Shown: positions 1 to 6,920 of the stretch, piece by piece
Numbering within the stretch: position 1 is the stretch's first letter
Layout: each line of letters opens with the position of its first letter
Assembly (NCBI GenBank): GCA_946886975.1
Contig: CAMPJV010000022.1
Coordinates: 1 to 14,997 of the forward strand
Source: an uncultured Taibaiella sp.
Lineage (GTDB): Bacteria > Bacteroidota > Bacteroidia > Chitinophagales > Chitinophagaceae
Direction: 5' to 3'
DNA length: 14,997 nucleotides
Notes under the pieces: model-generated
What the model was told of the DNA's origin: nothing
The model's database searches: none
The model's input: the letters and a program-made list of their open reading frames with translations, nothing else
Made by a program: the position numbers and the translations under genes

Positions 1-53
1 GAACAACAATAACCATCACTAAAAGCAATTTTTAACCAACAAAAATTTGAATT

Positions 54-455
54 ATGGCTTACAAAATGACTTTGGACATGGGAGGCAAAAAGTACGATGT
101 ACTTAGTTCTTCCTTTGCTTTTTCACGCTCAGTAGATCCTAAAGGAAGACCCGCTTCAGGAGTTTATGGAGGAGAAATTCACCTTCAGGTAGAGTCTTAC
201 GACGATACCACCTTATTGGAGACAATGCTTAATCAGCAGAACAAGGCTCAGAAAGGCAGCATATCATACGACCAGGGTACAAACGACGGCGAAATGAAAA
301 AGCTGGAATTTGAAGACGGATTTATTACAAACTATGCAGAATCAGCTTCTGCTCATAGTTCAGATGCGATGAGCATCAGCTTCACCATTTCGGCAAGAAA
401 GATCAAAATGAAGAATGCTGAGCATGAAAACGAATGGCCTGACGGTAAGGCATAA
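54..455 (+). CDS. tssD: Type VI secretion tube protein TssD (Hcp), first copy
   Basis: 133-aa Hcp-family tube subunit; such proteins form hexameric rings that stack inside the contractile sheath and are expelled with the spike. The Bacteroidota TssD signature is visible: a VDPKGRP motif near residue 28, a GG.I...VES strand near residues 39-48, a K.LEFEDGF strand near 83-90, then MSISFTISARKIKM and a terminal H.NEW. The second copy at 12219-12605 has the same landmarks but differs at most positions, so it is a paralogue and not a recent duplicate. The ATG at 54 follows an A-rich leader without a clear Shine-Dalgarno, usual in this phylum. It has a short C-terminal extension (PDGKA) that the second copy lacks. 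A terminator follows directly, so it ends its transcript. It may be the main tube subunit or a cargo-dedicated Hcp; the sequence does not decide this. Confidence 0.93.
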   Translation: MAYKMTLDMGGKKYDVLSSSFAFSRSVDPKGRPASGVYGGEIHLQVESYDDTTLLETMLNQQNKAQKGSISYDQGTNDGEMKKLEFEDGFITNYAESASAHSSDAMSISFTISARKIKMKNAEHENEWPDGKA

Positions 456-473
456 TTTACTACCGGCAAAACT

Positions 474-503
474 AAGGCCACAAGATGTCAGTCTTGTGGC
501 CTT
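474..503. terminator. Bidirectional intrinsic terminator between hcp1 and the 141-aa gene
   Basis: A perfect 12-bp inverted repeat (AAGGCCACAAGA, loop TGTCAG, TCTTGTGGCCTT) lies 18 bases after the hcp1 stop codon and 26 bases beyond the stop of the convergent minus-strand gene. The plus-strand side is followed by the pyrimidine-rich CTGTTTA. The minus-strand side is followed by a short tract containing TTTT. Position and symmetry fit a shared terminator for two convergent genes. Confidence 0.85.
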
Positions 504-529
504 CTGTTTAGAGACTGGCAGCGAGTTCG

Positions 530-955
530 TTAAAGCTGAATCTTTGTGTCTGCGCTTAGAGAACTTGCAATAACGCTCCACTCATCTTCATGCATAAAGC
601 TTTTAAGGTCTTTAAAATATTGGTCAGCAGAGGCAAGGTACTTGTTCCATTGGCTTATCCCTGTCATCTCTTCTGTTTGAAGAGCATAGATATTATAGGT
701 TTCGTTATTTTCGAGGTTGACTTTCGCAAGGTGATCTATCAGTTTTGATAGCTGCTCAAGTACAGGCAAATCAAAATTGAGCTGTATGACCTCCTCTGCA
801 CCCTTGAGGTCCATCTGAATTTTAAGCGATTCGATAAGATCAGCTGCCGGCTGGGGCTTTTGCTCCGCTTCTGAAAACAATGCATAATAGAAATTTGTCG
901 TAAACTTTAAGAAGTTATAAGACTCTGATCCCTTAAGCAATTTTAAATGATACAT
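530..955 (-). CDS. Hypothetical protein, 141 aa
   Basis: I do not recognise this protein. From the ATG at 955 it is a 141-aa, mostly helical, acidic, soluble protein with no signal peptide or membrane segment. Its N-terminus (MYHLKLLKG) is followed by an aromatic patch (NFYYALF), and a Trp-containing C-terminal half follows. A TTG at 973 would add six residues; I prefer the ATG because TTG starts are uncommon. It stands alone, convergent with hcp1 across a terminator and divergent from the PAAR cassette across a 139-bp gap. Its place inside a T6SS locus suggests an immunity or accessory protein, but nothing in the sequence proves that. Confidence 0.7.
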   Translation of the reverse strand: MYHLKLLKGSESYNFLKFTTNFYYALFSEAEQKPQPAADLIESLKIQMDLKGAEEVIQLNFDLPVLEQLSKLIDHLAKVNLENNETYNIYALQTEEMTGISQWNKYLASADQYFKDLKSFMHEDEWSVIASSLSADTKIQL

Positions 956-974
956 AAACCCCGGCTTTTCCAAC

Positions 975-991
975 TGTACGCCAATTGTACA
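975..991. promoter_or_regulatory. Possible operator dyad in a divergent promoter region
   Basis: TGTACGCCAATTGTACA reads as the inverted repeat TGTAC-N7-GTACA. It lies in the 139-bp gap between the minus-strand 141-aa gene and the plus-strand PAAR cassette, where both promoters must sit. The arms are only 5 bp, so chance is a real possibility. I could not assign a convincing Bacteroidota promoter (TTTG and TAnnTTTG) on either strand. Confidence 0.25.
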
Positions 992-1094
992 AAAAGCATT
1001 CCCCCAAAAATGCCTATTGATTTTCGTTGGACTGCCAAGTTACCAATAGTGCTAAGAATAAAAAATCTTAAATTGTTAGTCTAAATTGATTCTA

Positions 1095-1571
1095 ATGGGA
1101 AAGCCAGCTGCACGACTCGGTGATATGCATGTGTGTCCGATGGTAACGCCTGCTTTGCCGCCTGTACCACACGTAGGTGGACCCATCATTAGCGCGGGAG
1201 TGCCTACAGTACTTATCGGAGGAATGCCTGCAGCCGTAATGGGCGATATGTGTACCTGCACCGGCCCACCTGATAGCATTCTGATAGGTTCTATGGGCGT
1301 GTTAATTGGTGGCAAACCTGCAGCGCGAATGGGTGATCAGTGTGCGCACGGTGGTTCAATAGTAGTCGGCTTGCCTACCGTACTTATCGGAGAAAGTGGA
1401 GGTGGCGGAGGTGGCGGAGGGGGCATGTCCCCTGAAGTGGCGAAGGTAGTCAGTAGTATCAAGAAGACGCTTCCGGCCTCTTCTGAACATGTCGTTGATC
1501 AGATAATTGCTCTAAAAAAGGCAGCGGTAAGTGGCTCCGCATTTTGTGAAGTATGTAAAGCAAAGAATTGA
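1095..1571 (+). CDS. PAAR-domain spike-tip protein with Gly linker and C-terminal tail
   Basis: 158-aa protein from the ATG at 1095; an upstream in-frame TTG at 1086 is a poorer start. Residues 1-100 form a canonical PAAR domain, the conical zinc-binding cap on the VgrG tip: repeated GKPAAR.GD motifs near 2-10 and 73-81, with candidate zinc ligands His12, Cys14, Cys53, Cys55 and His85. Nine glycines (102-110) join it to a 48-residue helical tail ending in FCEVCKAKN. The tail is too short to be an enzymatic toxin and more likely docks cargo or an adaptor. This is the first gene of a tightly packed five-gene cassette; the next start lies 5 bases after the stop. The class is near certain from the motifs; the role of the tail is inference. 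Confidence 0.95.
   Translation: MGKPAARLGDMHVCPMVTPALPPVPHVGGPIISAGVPTVLIGGMPAAVMGDMCTCTGPPDSILIGSMGVLIGGKPAARMGDQCAHGGSIVVGLPTVLIGESGGGGGGGGGMSPEVAKVVSSIKKTLPASSEHVVDQIIALKKAAVSGSAFCEVCKAKN
1398..1424 (+). repeat. Three tandem 9-bp units coding the PAAR glycine linker
   Basis: GGAGGTGGC occurs twice in tandem, followed by the variant GGAGGGGGC. Together they encode nine glycines between the PAAR domain and its C-terminal tail. Units of 9 bp keep the reading frame, so slippage would change linker length without breaking the gene. Confidence 0.85.
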
Positions 1572-1576
1572 CTAGG

Positions 1577-1921
1577 ATGTTTATCGTAAAAGACATACAG
1601 ATAGATGCGATGCGGCGCATCAAGTTGGAGCAGGTCATAAAACGCACCTTCGAATTATTAAGAGACGAGTTCCACGAGTTTGATTCGTTGCCCGATCACT
1701 CACTGCAAGCGACTATTCGGCGGCAGATAATGCTCGCCTCAGTTACCTTCAAAATCAAGTCGTTCGACCTTTTGGAGGATTTTGTTGTTTTATCTCTTCA
1801 GAAGCCCGTACTTATGGAACAACCACTTCCGGCAGATCTCCAACGAATCTTAACCTGGCCAGGCATGGATCAAAATGACAAGATGAACGAACTGGAACGT
1901 TTACTAAACTCAAAATATTAA
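1577..1921 (+). CDS. Small T6SS cargo-cassette accessory protein
   Basis: 114-aa soluble, helical protein starting at the ATG at 1577 (an in-frame TTG at 1568 would overlap the PAAR stop). It has the layout I associate with small proteins next to PAAR, DUF4123 and effector genes in Proteobacteria: an N-terminal FIV+D.Q..A.RR strand and helix, a helix with V.R...LLRDEF, an IRR.I..A..FKI segment near 47-60, an aromatic/aliphatic middle, a Trp near 94, and a closing DKMNELERLL. Those proteins have no settled biochemical role; an adaptor or stabiliser role is plausible. The family match is from recall of the pattern and has not been tested by search. Its TAA overlaps the next ATG (TAATG), which implies translational coupling to the effector candidate. 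Confidence 0.85.
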   Translation: MFIVKDIQIDAMRRIKLEQVIKRTFELLRDEFHEFDSLPDHSLQATIRRQIMLASVTFKIKSFDLLEDFVVLSLQKPVLMEQPLPADLQRILTWPGMDQNDKMNELERLLNSKY

Positions 1922-3603
1922 TGGGTTACTTTGAGTATCATGATGTGCCGCCTGGCAGCATGGATCAGGAGCTTTATGAGCGAATTTACAATCGGTTCGT
2001 AAAGCTTTATCCCGAGGCTGCCGAACCAGGGTTTGAACCCACGTATTCAGGACATGATTCGGATTGGGATAGAATCTGGGAGGAGGAAGAACTTCGGTAT
2101 GAGCAGGAGAAATTTCATGATGGAACCAGCGACAAGAATCAATCGATTGAAGGTGAGTACGAAGATGAAGCCATTTATGGCCCACCCGCGCCACCCAAGA
2201 AGAAAAAGAAAAAAAAGAAGGCAGAGGAGTCAGTAGAACCTGTGGAAAATTGTTCTAGTTCAGAGAATCCGAATGCAAACAAATGTTTATTCCGGAAGTT
2301 TGTTTGCTTTTATGATGATGGAAACGGTGGGAACGAAGAAATCAAGTTCTATGACGACTCTGAGGAGCGACTACATTATGAGGATCTTACATTCCTGTGC
2401 GATAATCAATCCCGCAGTGTACACTCGCTGCAGCTAAATACGATAGCGCCAAAAGGTCCCTGTGAAGAGCATGCTGACAGGGTGTTTTTTGTTTACGGTA
2501 GTAATTTCAATATTATCACCCAGAACGACTCCCAACTTGCTATTGAATTCTTTTCTACTCACGATGATGACGAGGTCGACATTTTTTCAAACATGATGCT
2601 CCGCCACAAACCTGAATCCCTTCGGGTGGTAATTGGTCAGTGCGGTGCCTATGAAGAGGTCGTAATTAATGTATTACCGAAGTATGAGTTTCACCTTTCC
2701 TTAAGTGTTGAATTTTCAGACAAGGCAACGAAGGATATAGGACCGAAATCTGAGTATGCCGATGGACCCAAAAGCAAGCCCAAGGAGGACGATATAAATG
2801 AAGCAACGCATACGAAAGGCCAGCCCAAGATATCGATTAAGAGGAGTTTTAACGGCCATACCACCGACTGGGGTGCCAAGTTTGGTGAATCCACATTGAA
2901 GAATATCCAGGAAGTCGAAAGAATTGTTGATGGCTTATTTGAATTCACAAGTAAGTACTTCAGTTCCTTCGCTAAGCTCACCTTGAAGATGCCTAAAATT
3001 TCAGGTAAGGGCACCTGGTCATATGCCTCAGACGATGCCTACCAGGTAAAGAAAATAGGCCAGTACGATTTTCAGTTGGATCCATTAATTGGGGTTGAAT
3101 TTGAGATGAGTATATTAAAAGCAAGCGGAAAAGTCAATGGGGCTGTCGGGTTGTTGTTGGAGCTGGCAGCTCGAATAAAAGAATGGACCAGGGGCCATGC
3201 TGAACTTGTTCTGGATGTGACTGTAAAGCTATTTGGCGGCATCGCTGCAAACTGTCTTCAGAAATTCGGAGAACAGGAAAAGGGTTTTTCGCTGAACGTG
3301 AAGTCCTCATTGCAGATTACCATATCAGTGGAGGCTAAGGCACACCTTGAGGCTTATATTGTAAAGGTAGCTGCAAGCGGCAGTGCTCAGGCCGAAGCAT
3401 CAATAGCCACAACTATAAGCGCCACACAATTGTTGTTACCAAAGGGCAGCCTTTCTTGTGATTTCAGCGGAGTCGATGTCGGACTTAAAGCGAAATATGA
3501 TGTGGGAATCGGTTGGCTATCGTATGAAAATGAGTACGAATGTAAATATACCGTAGTTGAAGGAGGTCCAATTTTTGATCCGATGTATTTTGACTTAAAC
3601 TAG
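1921..3603 (+). CDS. Candidate T6SS effector, 560 aa, unknown activity
   Basis: Large soluble protein between spike-tip and adaptor genes, the usual place for secreted cargo. Residues 1-85 are acidic and rich in Glu, Asp and aromatics. A PPAPP stretch then leads into eight consecutive lysines (93-100), a flexible linker. Residues 120-260 look like a beta-rich domain with several cysteines (111, 122, 129, 160, 181, 241). A charged low-complexity segment follows (270-300). The C-terminal domain (about 301-560) has a helix near 322-352, a W-S-Y beta element near 366, the strand pair YDFQLDPLIGVEFEMSILKA, and long alternating strands rich in Ala, Ser and Val (455-500). No signal peptide, clear transmembrane helix, nuclease, lipase, amidase or ADP-ribosyltransferase motif is visible. 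The beta-strand and small-residue pattern would suit a membrane-acting or structural cargo; that is inference. It resembles large uncharacterised proteins in proteobacterial PAAR/DUF4123 clusters only in outline. Confidence 0.85.
   Translation: MGYFEYHDVPPGSMDQELYERIYNRFVKLYPEAAEPGFEPTYSGHDSDWDRIWEEEELRYEQEKFHDGTSDKNQSIEGEYEDEAIYGPPAPPKKKKKKKKAEESVEPVENCSSSENPNANKCLFRKFVCFYDDGNGGNEEIKFYDDSEERLHYEDLTFLCDNQSRSVHSLQLNTIAPKGPCEEHADRVFFVYGSNFNIITQNDSQLAIEFFSTHDDDEVDIFSNMMLRHKPESLRVVIGQCGAYEEVVINVLPKYEFHLSLSVEFSDKATKDIGPKSEYADGPKSKPKEDDINEATHTKGQPKISIKRSFNGHTTDWGAKFGESTLKNIQEVERIVDGLFEFTSKYFSSFAKLTLKMPKISGKGTWSYASDDAYQVKKIGQYDFQLDPLIGVEFEMSILKASGKVNGAVGLLLELAARIKEWTRGHAELVLDVTVKLFGGIAANCLQKFGEQEKGFSLNVKSSLQITISVEAKAHLEAYIVKVAASGSAQAEASIATTISATQLLLPKGSLSCDFSGVDVGLKAKYDVGIGWLSYENEYECKYTVVEGGPIFDPMYFDLN
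2197..2220 (+). repeat. Poly-lysine codon run containing an A8 homopolymer
   Basis: Eight lysine codons in a row in the effector candidate include eight adenines at 2209-2216. Such a tract is prone to polymerase or ribosome slippage, and a shift would end translation soon after (the +1 frame stops near 2236). It also separates the acidic N-terminus from the rest of the protein. Confidence 0.8.
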
Positions 3604-3608
3604 AAAGC

Positions 3609-4379
3609 ATGATTGACCCGGCAAAGGATTATTACTGTGTCCGTTTTACTTTTTCAGCCTGCAGATTTGAGATCAGCGTGAATGATATACCTGTTCTGAG
3701 GTATGATGATGGTGGGTCAGTTTCTACCAGGATGTTTATTAACCAGTTTGTGGATAGCGGGAAGAACAAGTTAAAGATTGTAATGCTTCCGCAAGATGAA
3801 AGTGGCTTTAAGTTGACCACGATGTGTAATATAAGCGTAGTGCATACTTTAGGCGATGTAGAGAGAGAGTTAGCACAATTGTCGTTCGCTTTTGACGACA
3901 CCAATCCGCTGCCCGTCGTAAGCCTTGACAAGGAATTTGTGATAGCAAGCCTGCCGTTCAAAGCAAGTCCATGGAGCGCTATAGAACCTCACGTAATGAC
4001 AGATCTGGAGCGGGAACAATTGAATCGAGGATTTCGGCGGCTGATGAGTTTGTTTACCAGGAAGGATATAAATGAGATAATGTCAGCAGGCAGGAGTAAG
4101 GATGACTTTTACATCGATCGATACTATTATCCTGCCCAGGAGCGCAGATCGTACATCAGAAATTTCTTTTCTGAGAAGTTTAGCGACTCGGATTGGCAAA
4201 GTAGCACCTACTTCGAGAATCACTACAAACTGAAGGAGTATGCAAATTCACGCCTCTATTCTTTTGAACTGCCAAATTCCAAATCACCCATCGAACTTCA
4301 CAACCCGGTGAGCAAAATAAGAATCAATGTCCCGGTATTTTTTGTGTACCAGCAAGGTGATTATGATTGGATTCTCTAA
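3609..4379 (+). CDS. Candidate immunity or effector-partner protein, 256 aa
   Basis: I do not recognise a named family. Residues 8-80 look like a beta-sandwich: YYCVRFTFSACRFEISVNDIPV, then FINQFVDSGKNKLKIVMLP, a pattern common in jelly-roll or carbohydrate-binding-like folds. Residues 128-215 are helical and charged with many aromatics (FYIDRYYYP near 167-175). The end (INVPVFFVYQQGDYDWIL) is a beta hairpin that recalls NTF2-like closing strands. There is no signal peptide or membrane helix, so it should act in the cytoplasm. It starts 5 bases after the effector candidate and ends 1 base before the DUF4123 gene. Immunity genes usually sit directly behind their toxin, which makes that role the leading guess; a co-chaperone or second cargo is also possible. 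Confidence 0.85.
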   Translation: MIDPAKDYYCVRFTFSACRFEISVNDIPVLRYDDGGSVSTRMFINQFVDSGKNKLKIVMLPQDESGFKLTTMCNISVVHTLGDVERELAQLSFAFDDTNPLPVVSLDKEFVIASLPFKASPWSAIEPHVMTDLEREQLNRGFRRLMSLFTRKDINEIMSAGRSKDDFYIDRYYYPAQERRSYIRNFFSEKFSDSDWQSSTYFENHYKLKEYANSRLYSFELPNSKSPIELHNPVSKIRINVPVFFVYQQGDYDWIL

Positions 4380-4380
4380 T

Positions 4381-5025
4381 ATGAATTATATGTCCATTAC
4401 ATCTGAAATGCTAACCCCGAATTATTTGCTACTTGACGGCGCCCGTGCGGACGCCTCGCTCGACGTTGTCAGAGAAATAAGTCCACGACTGGAGTGCCTA
4501 TACAAGGGTAGTGCACAGGTGAGTCTCGGAGCTTTAGCCCCATACCTGATTCCCCTTCAGGCAGGCTCACGATTAGCAGAAGAATACATGGTGAATGGTT
4601 GGGGCAATTCTTGGGGCGTACTCTTTAGTTGTTCTCATCCAATGGTGGACCTGGTTGACCATTTTCGTAAATTCCTGATTGTGCATACGGAAGATTACAA
4701 AGAGCTTTACTTTAGGTTTTATGATCCAAGAGTGCTTCGTATATTCCTTCCCACGTGTGACAGTTCTCAGCTGAAGGAGTTCTTTGGCCCGGTTACTGTT
4801 TTTGTTTGTGAAGATGAGGATTCTGAATACGCTATTCTATTTACATTCACAAAAGGTATTCTTAACACCGAAAGAAGATCTAAGACATCATTGTTTCCCG
4901 GACAAGGCACCTCTTCGAGGGCATTGGCTGAAGGGGTTGTACTTCCGGAGGCTATCTCAGTACCTGCAGATGAGGATACACGGACTATCCAGGCAGAGCG
5001 ACCTGTTCGGAAATTCTTCAGTTAG
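4381..5025 (+). CDS. DUF4123 T6SS effector chaperone/adaptor (Tap/TEC type)
   Basis: 214-aa protein from the ATG at 4381, one base after the preceding stop; an upstream in-frame ATG at 4327 would overlap that gene by 53 bases and precede the domain. The DUF4123 fold is plain: YLLLDGARAD at 15-24, ECLYKG at 38-43, APYLIPL near 53-59, GWGNSWG at 73-79, HFRKFL near 94-99, the hallmark FRFYDPRVLR at 111-120, FLPTC and FFGPV (122-138). DUF4123 proteins bind effectors and load them on the VgrG/PAAR spike but are not secreted. The C-terminal 50 residues lie outside the core domain and may carry cargo specificity. The gene ends the plus-strand cassette, 9 bases from the convergent tssF stop. Confidence 0.95.
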   Translation: MNYMSITSEMLTPNYLLLDGARADASLDVVREISPRLECLYKGSAQVSLGALAPYLIPLQAGSRLAEEYMVNGWGNSWGVLFSCSHPMVDLVDHFRKFLIVHTEDYKELYFRFYDPRVLRIFLPTCDSSQLKEFFGPVTVFVCEDEDSEYAILFTFTKGILNTERRSKTSLFPGQGTSSRALAEGVVLPEAISVPADEDTRTIQAERPVRKFFS

Positions 5026-5034
5026 AGTTTGTCC

Positions 5035-6879
5035 CTAGTTTACTATGATCCTGAAGGGGTATATAGGTGCAGCGTTTCTTGATAGCTGATATTCGAGCAT
5101 GTTACAGAGATAGCCTATCTCTTCGCTGTTTGTGTTTTTTATTTCCGACTTCAGTGTGAGCAATACATCTACAGTTCGTACAAACCCATCGGTCTTTGTT
5201 GTTCCGACCTGAACTCCTTTCTTTATCTCTGCCTGTTTAAGCTTGTCACCGAATAACTGGAAGCAAAGCAGCCTTATATCTTCTGCACTGATCACCTTGC
5301 CCTTGCTAATTAGCTGTTGTTTCAATAATACCTTCTTTTCTGCTTCAGATACTCCTGCCTTACCGCCCAATGCATTCGTAAGTGTTACAACGGATTTAGC
5401 TGCGACTATGGTATGATTATGCGCGGTCATTAAACTACCCGCGCGTACTTTATCGGCGTCACCTGGATTAGTGGTCCAGTAGTTTATGCTAACCTGATCT
5501 CCTGTCTGCTTGGGACGTAGAAGCACATAATGATGAGGTGCGCGGCTATCCTTTGCTGCCGCTAGTTGATCTTCGAGCCTTGCGAGGATCTGGCTCACCT
5601 CTTTAAGTCTTGCAAGAAGAAATTCATTACTCAGTTCACTGAAGTAAGAAGATTCGTCCCGAATGGCTTCCATGAGGCTGCCGATAATTTCTCTTACTTC
5701 TTTTGAGTTTGTCTTACCTATACCACTGCTTCTCACTGACGCTTCTCCCTCTTCTAGTGCCTGTCTCTCTGAGGCTGTGCGGAATTTGTATTGACCGCCG
5801 GAAGAACCGGTAATATCCTGAAGGTCCAGGAAACTGCCTTCTATTTGCATGGGAATGATGTTAACCCATGCATCAGTCCGATAATTGAGCGTGTTGAACT
5901 TGCGGTTTATGGCAGGGAAGGCATTAATACCACATGTCAAGCCATCGAGCACATCGGAGGCAAAAGGCCTGCCAAGGGATACCTTTAGATACACCAGAGA
6001 TTCAGCCGCAAGCTGCTGCAATGCATTCTCTGGTACAATACCTTTCCATGAGTCAGGAACGGATGATGTAAGTTCGGCTATAGGTTGGCTGCTTTCGATG
6101 TGCAGGAACTGTCTCTCATATATTGCAGCTATTCTGCGGGATATCTTTCGCGTATAGTCATTGCCGGAGATAAGCATTTCTTCAGGGCTCACGTCAAACT
6201 GCTCGTTGTTGGAATAGCCTTTCTTAAGAGATATATTTCCGTCTTTTACAATACCCGTAGCATTTTCCAGGCTTTTATAAAAGTTCCTTGCTTCAGAATG
6301 ACTCCGCAGGTCAAAATAGATACTTAACCCCCTAAGCGATTGAACGGCTTTATCAGGACTAAGTGCGATCCAAAGTTCCTGGATTGTAGCACTCTCTACA
6401 CCATCACCCCGATGAGTTAACGTACGGGAATTATTTTCACCGATATTATAAAGCTTGTTGCCGATGAGCATGTGCTTCAGTTCTACCTTGTGTAACGCAA
6501 ACTCACCAATGGGAGTAAAAAAGATGTCGACGTTATGAGAACTTCCACCTTCTTGTTGTATTCTTTGGGTCGTGAGGAACTGCGTTTCTGATGCCAACTT
6601 CGCCGTTGCCTCGAGCGGGGTAGCTCGCATGATACAAGAAGAAGGGCGCGGTCCAAGGAGAGCCTCCGGCAGGATGAGATCTGCAAGTTTGTCTAATAGC
6701 CTGGTCTGCGAAGCACTAATGTCATATCCGAGCTTTTCGAATTCAGATGAGCAGGCATCTATCATTAATAGAATTAGGGGATCGAAATTGGTCTCTATTT
6801 CATTCTCTGGTACGCCCCACAGCCGGGCTGTGGTTTTCAGCATCCTATCCTTTATCCGCTCTTTCTTTATAGCCTCCAT
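5035..6879 (-). CDS. tssF: T6SS baseplate subunit TssF
   Basis: 614-aa protein with the Bacteroidota TssF N-terminus: KKERIKDRMLKTTARLWGV, a DPLI.LMIDACSSEFEKLGYDI helix near 33-54, and the strongly conserved LADLILPEALLGPRPSS segment near 65-81. TssF with TssG and TssE forms the baseplate wedge that holds the spike and starts sheath assembly in the cytoplasm. Later landmarks include a YVLLRPK strand and a C-terminal IYPFRIIVN end. It is the last gene of the seven-gene minus-strand operon, 49 bases behind tssE. No terminator is visible after its stop, and the convergent DUF4123 gene begins its antisense 9 bases away. The family is divergent from proteobacterial TssF, so length and motif order carry the call. 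Confidence 0.93.
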   Translation of the reverse strand: MEAIKKERIKDRMLKTTARLWGVPENEIETNFDPLILLMIDACSSEFEKLGYDISASQTRLLDKLADLILPEALLGPRPSSCIMRATPLEATAKLASETQFLTTQRIQQEGGSSHNVDIFFTPIGEFALHKVELKHMLIGNKLYNIGENNSRTLTHRGDGVESATIQELWIALSPDKAVQSLRGLSIYFDLRSHSEARNFYKSLENATGIVKDGNISLKKGYSNNEQFDVSPEEMLISGNDYTRKISRRIAAIYERQFLHIESSQPIAELTSSVPDSWKGIVPENALQQLAAESLVYLKVSLGRPFASDVLDGLTCGINAFPAINRKFNTLNYRTDAWVNIIPMQIEGSFLDLQDITGSSGGQYKFRTASERQALEEGEASVRSSGIGKTNSKEVREIIGSLMEAIRDESSYFSELSNEFLLARLKEVSQILARLEDQLAAAKDSRAPHHYVLLRPKQTGDQVSINYWTTNPGDADKVRAGSLMTAHNHTIVAAKSVVTLTNALGGKAGVSEAEKKVLLKQQLISKGKVISAEDIRLLCFQLFGDKLKQAEIKKGVQVGTTKTDGFVRTVDVLLTLKSEIKNTNSEEIGYLCNMLEYQLSRNAAPIYPFRIIVN

Positions 6880-6920
6880 AGTGTGTTCTGTTTTTAAAGT
6901 TTCTCCGAGCTACGCCTCGA

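Noticed and set aside
956..973. TTG start giving a longer 147-aa form of the minus-strand gene
   Set aside because: The ATG at 955 is available, and no ribosome binding site favours the TTG.
1086..1094. TTG start for the PAAR protein
   Set aside because: The ATG at 1095 opens exactly at the conserved GKPAARLGD strand.
2197..2220. Poly-lysine as a nuclear localisation signal
   Set aside because: A basic run in a linker is common and nothing else points to a eukaryotic target.
2033..2236. 67-aa Arg/Lys-rich plus-strand frame
   Set aside because: It is the +1 shadow of the acidic N-terminus and poly-lysine tract of the 560-aa protein.
4327..4380. Upstream in-frame ATG for the DUF4123 gene
   Set aside because: It would overlap the preceding gene by 53 bases and add residues before the conserved domain; the ATG at 4381 is one base after the previous stop and fits the tight spacing of the cassette.
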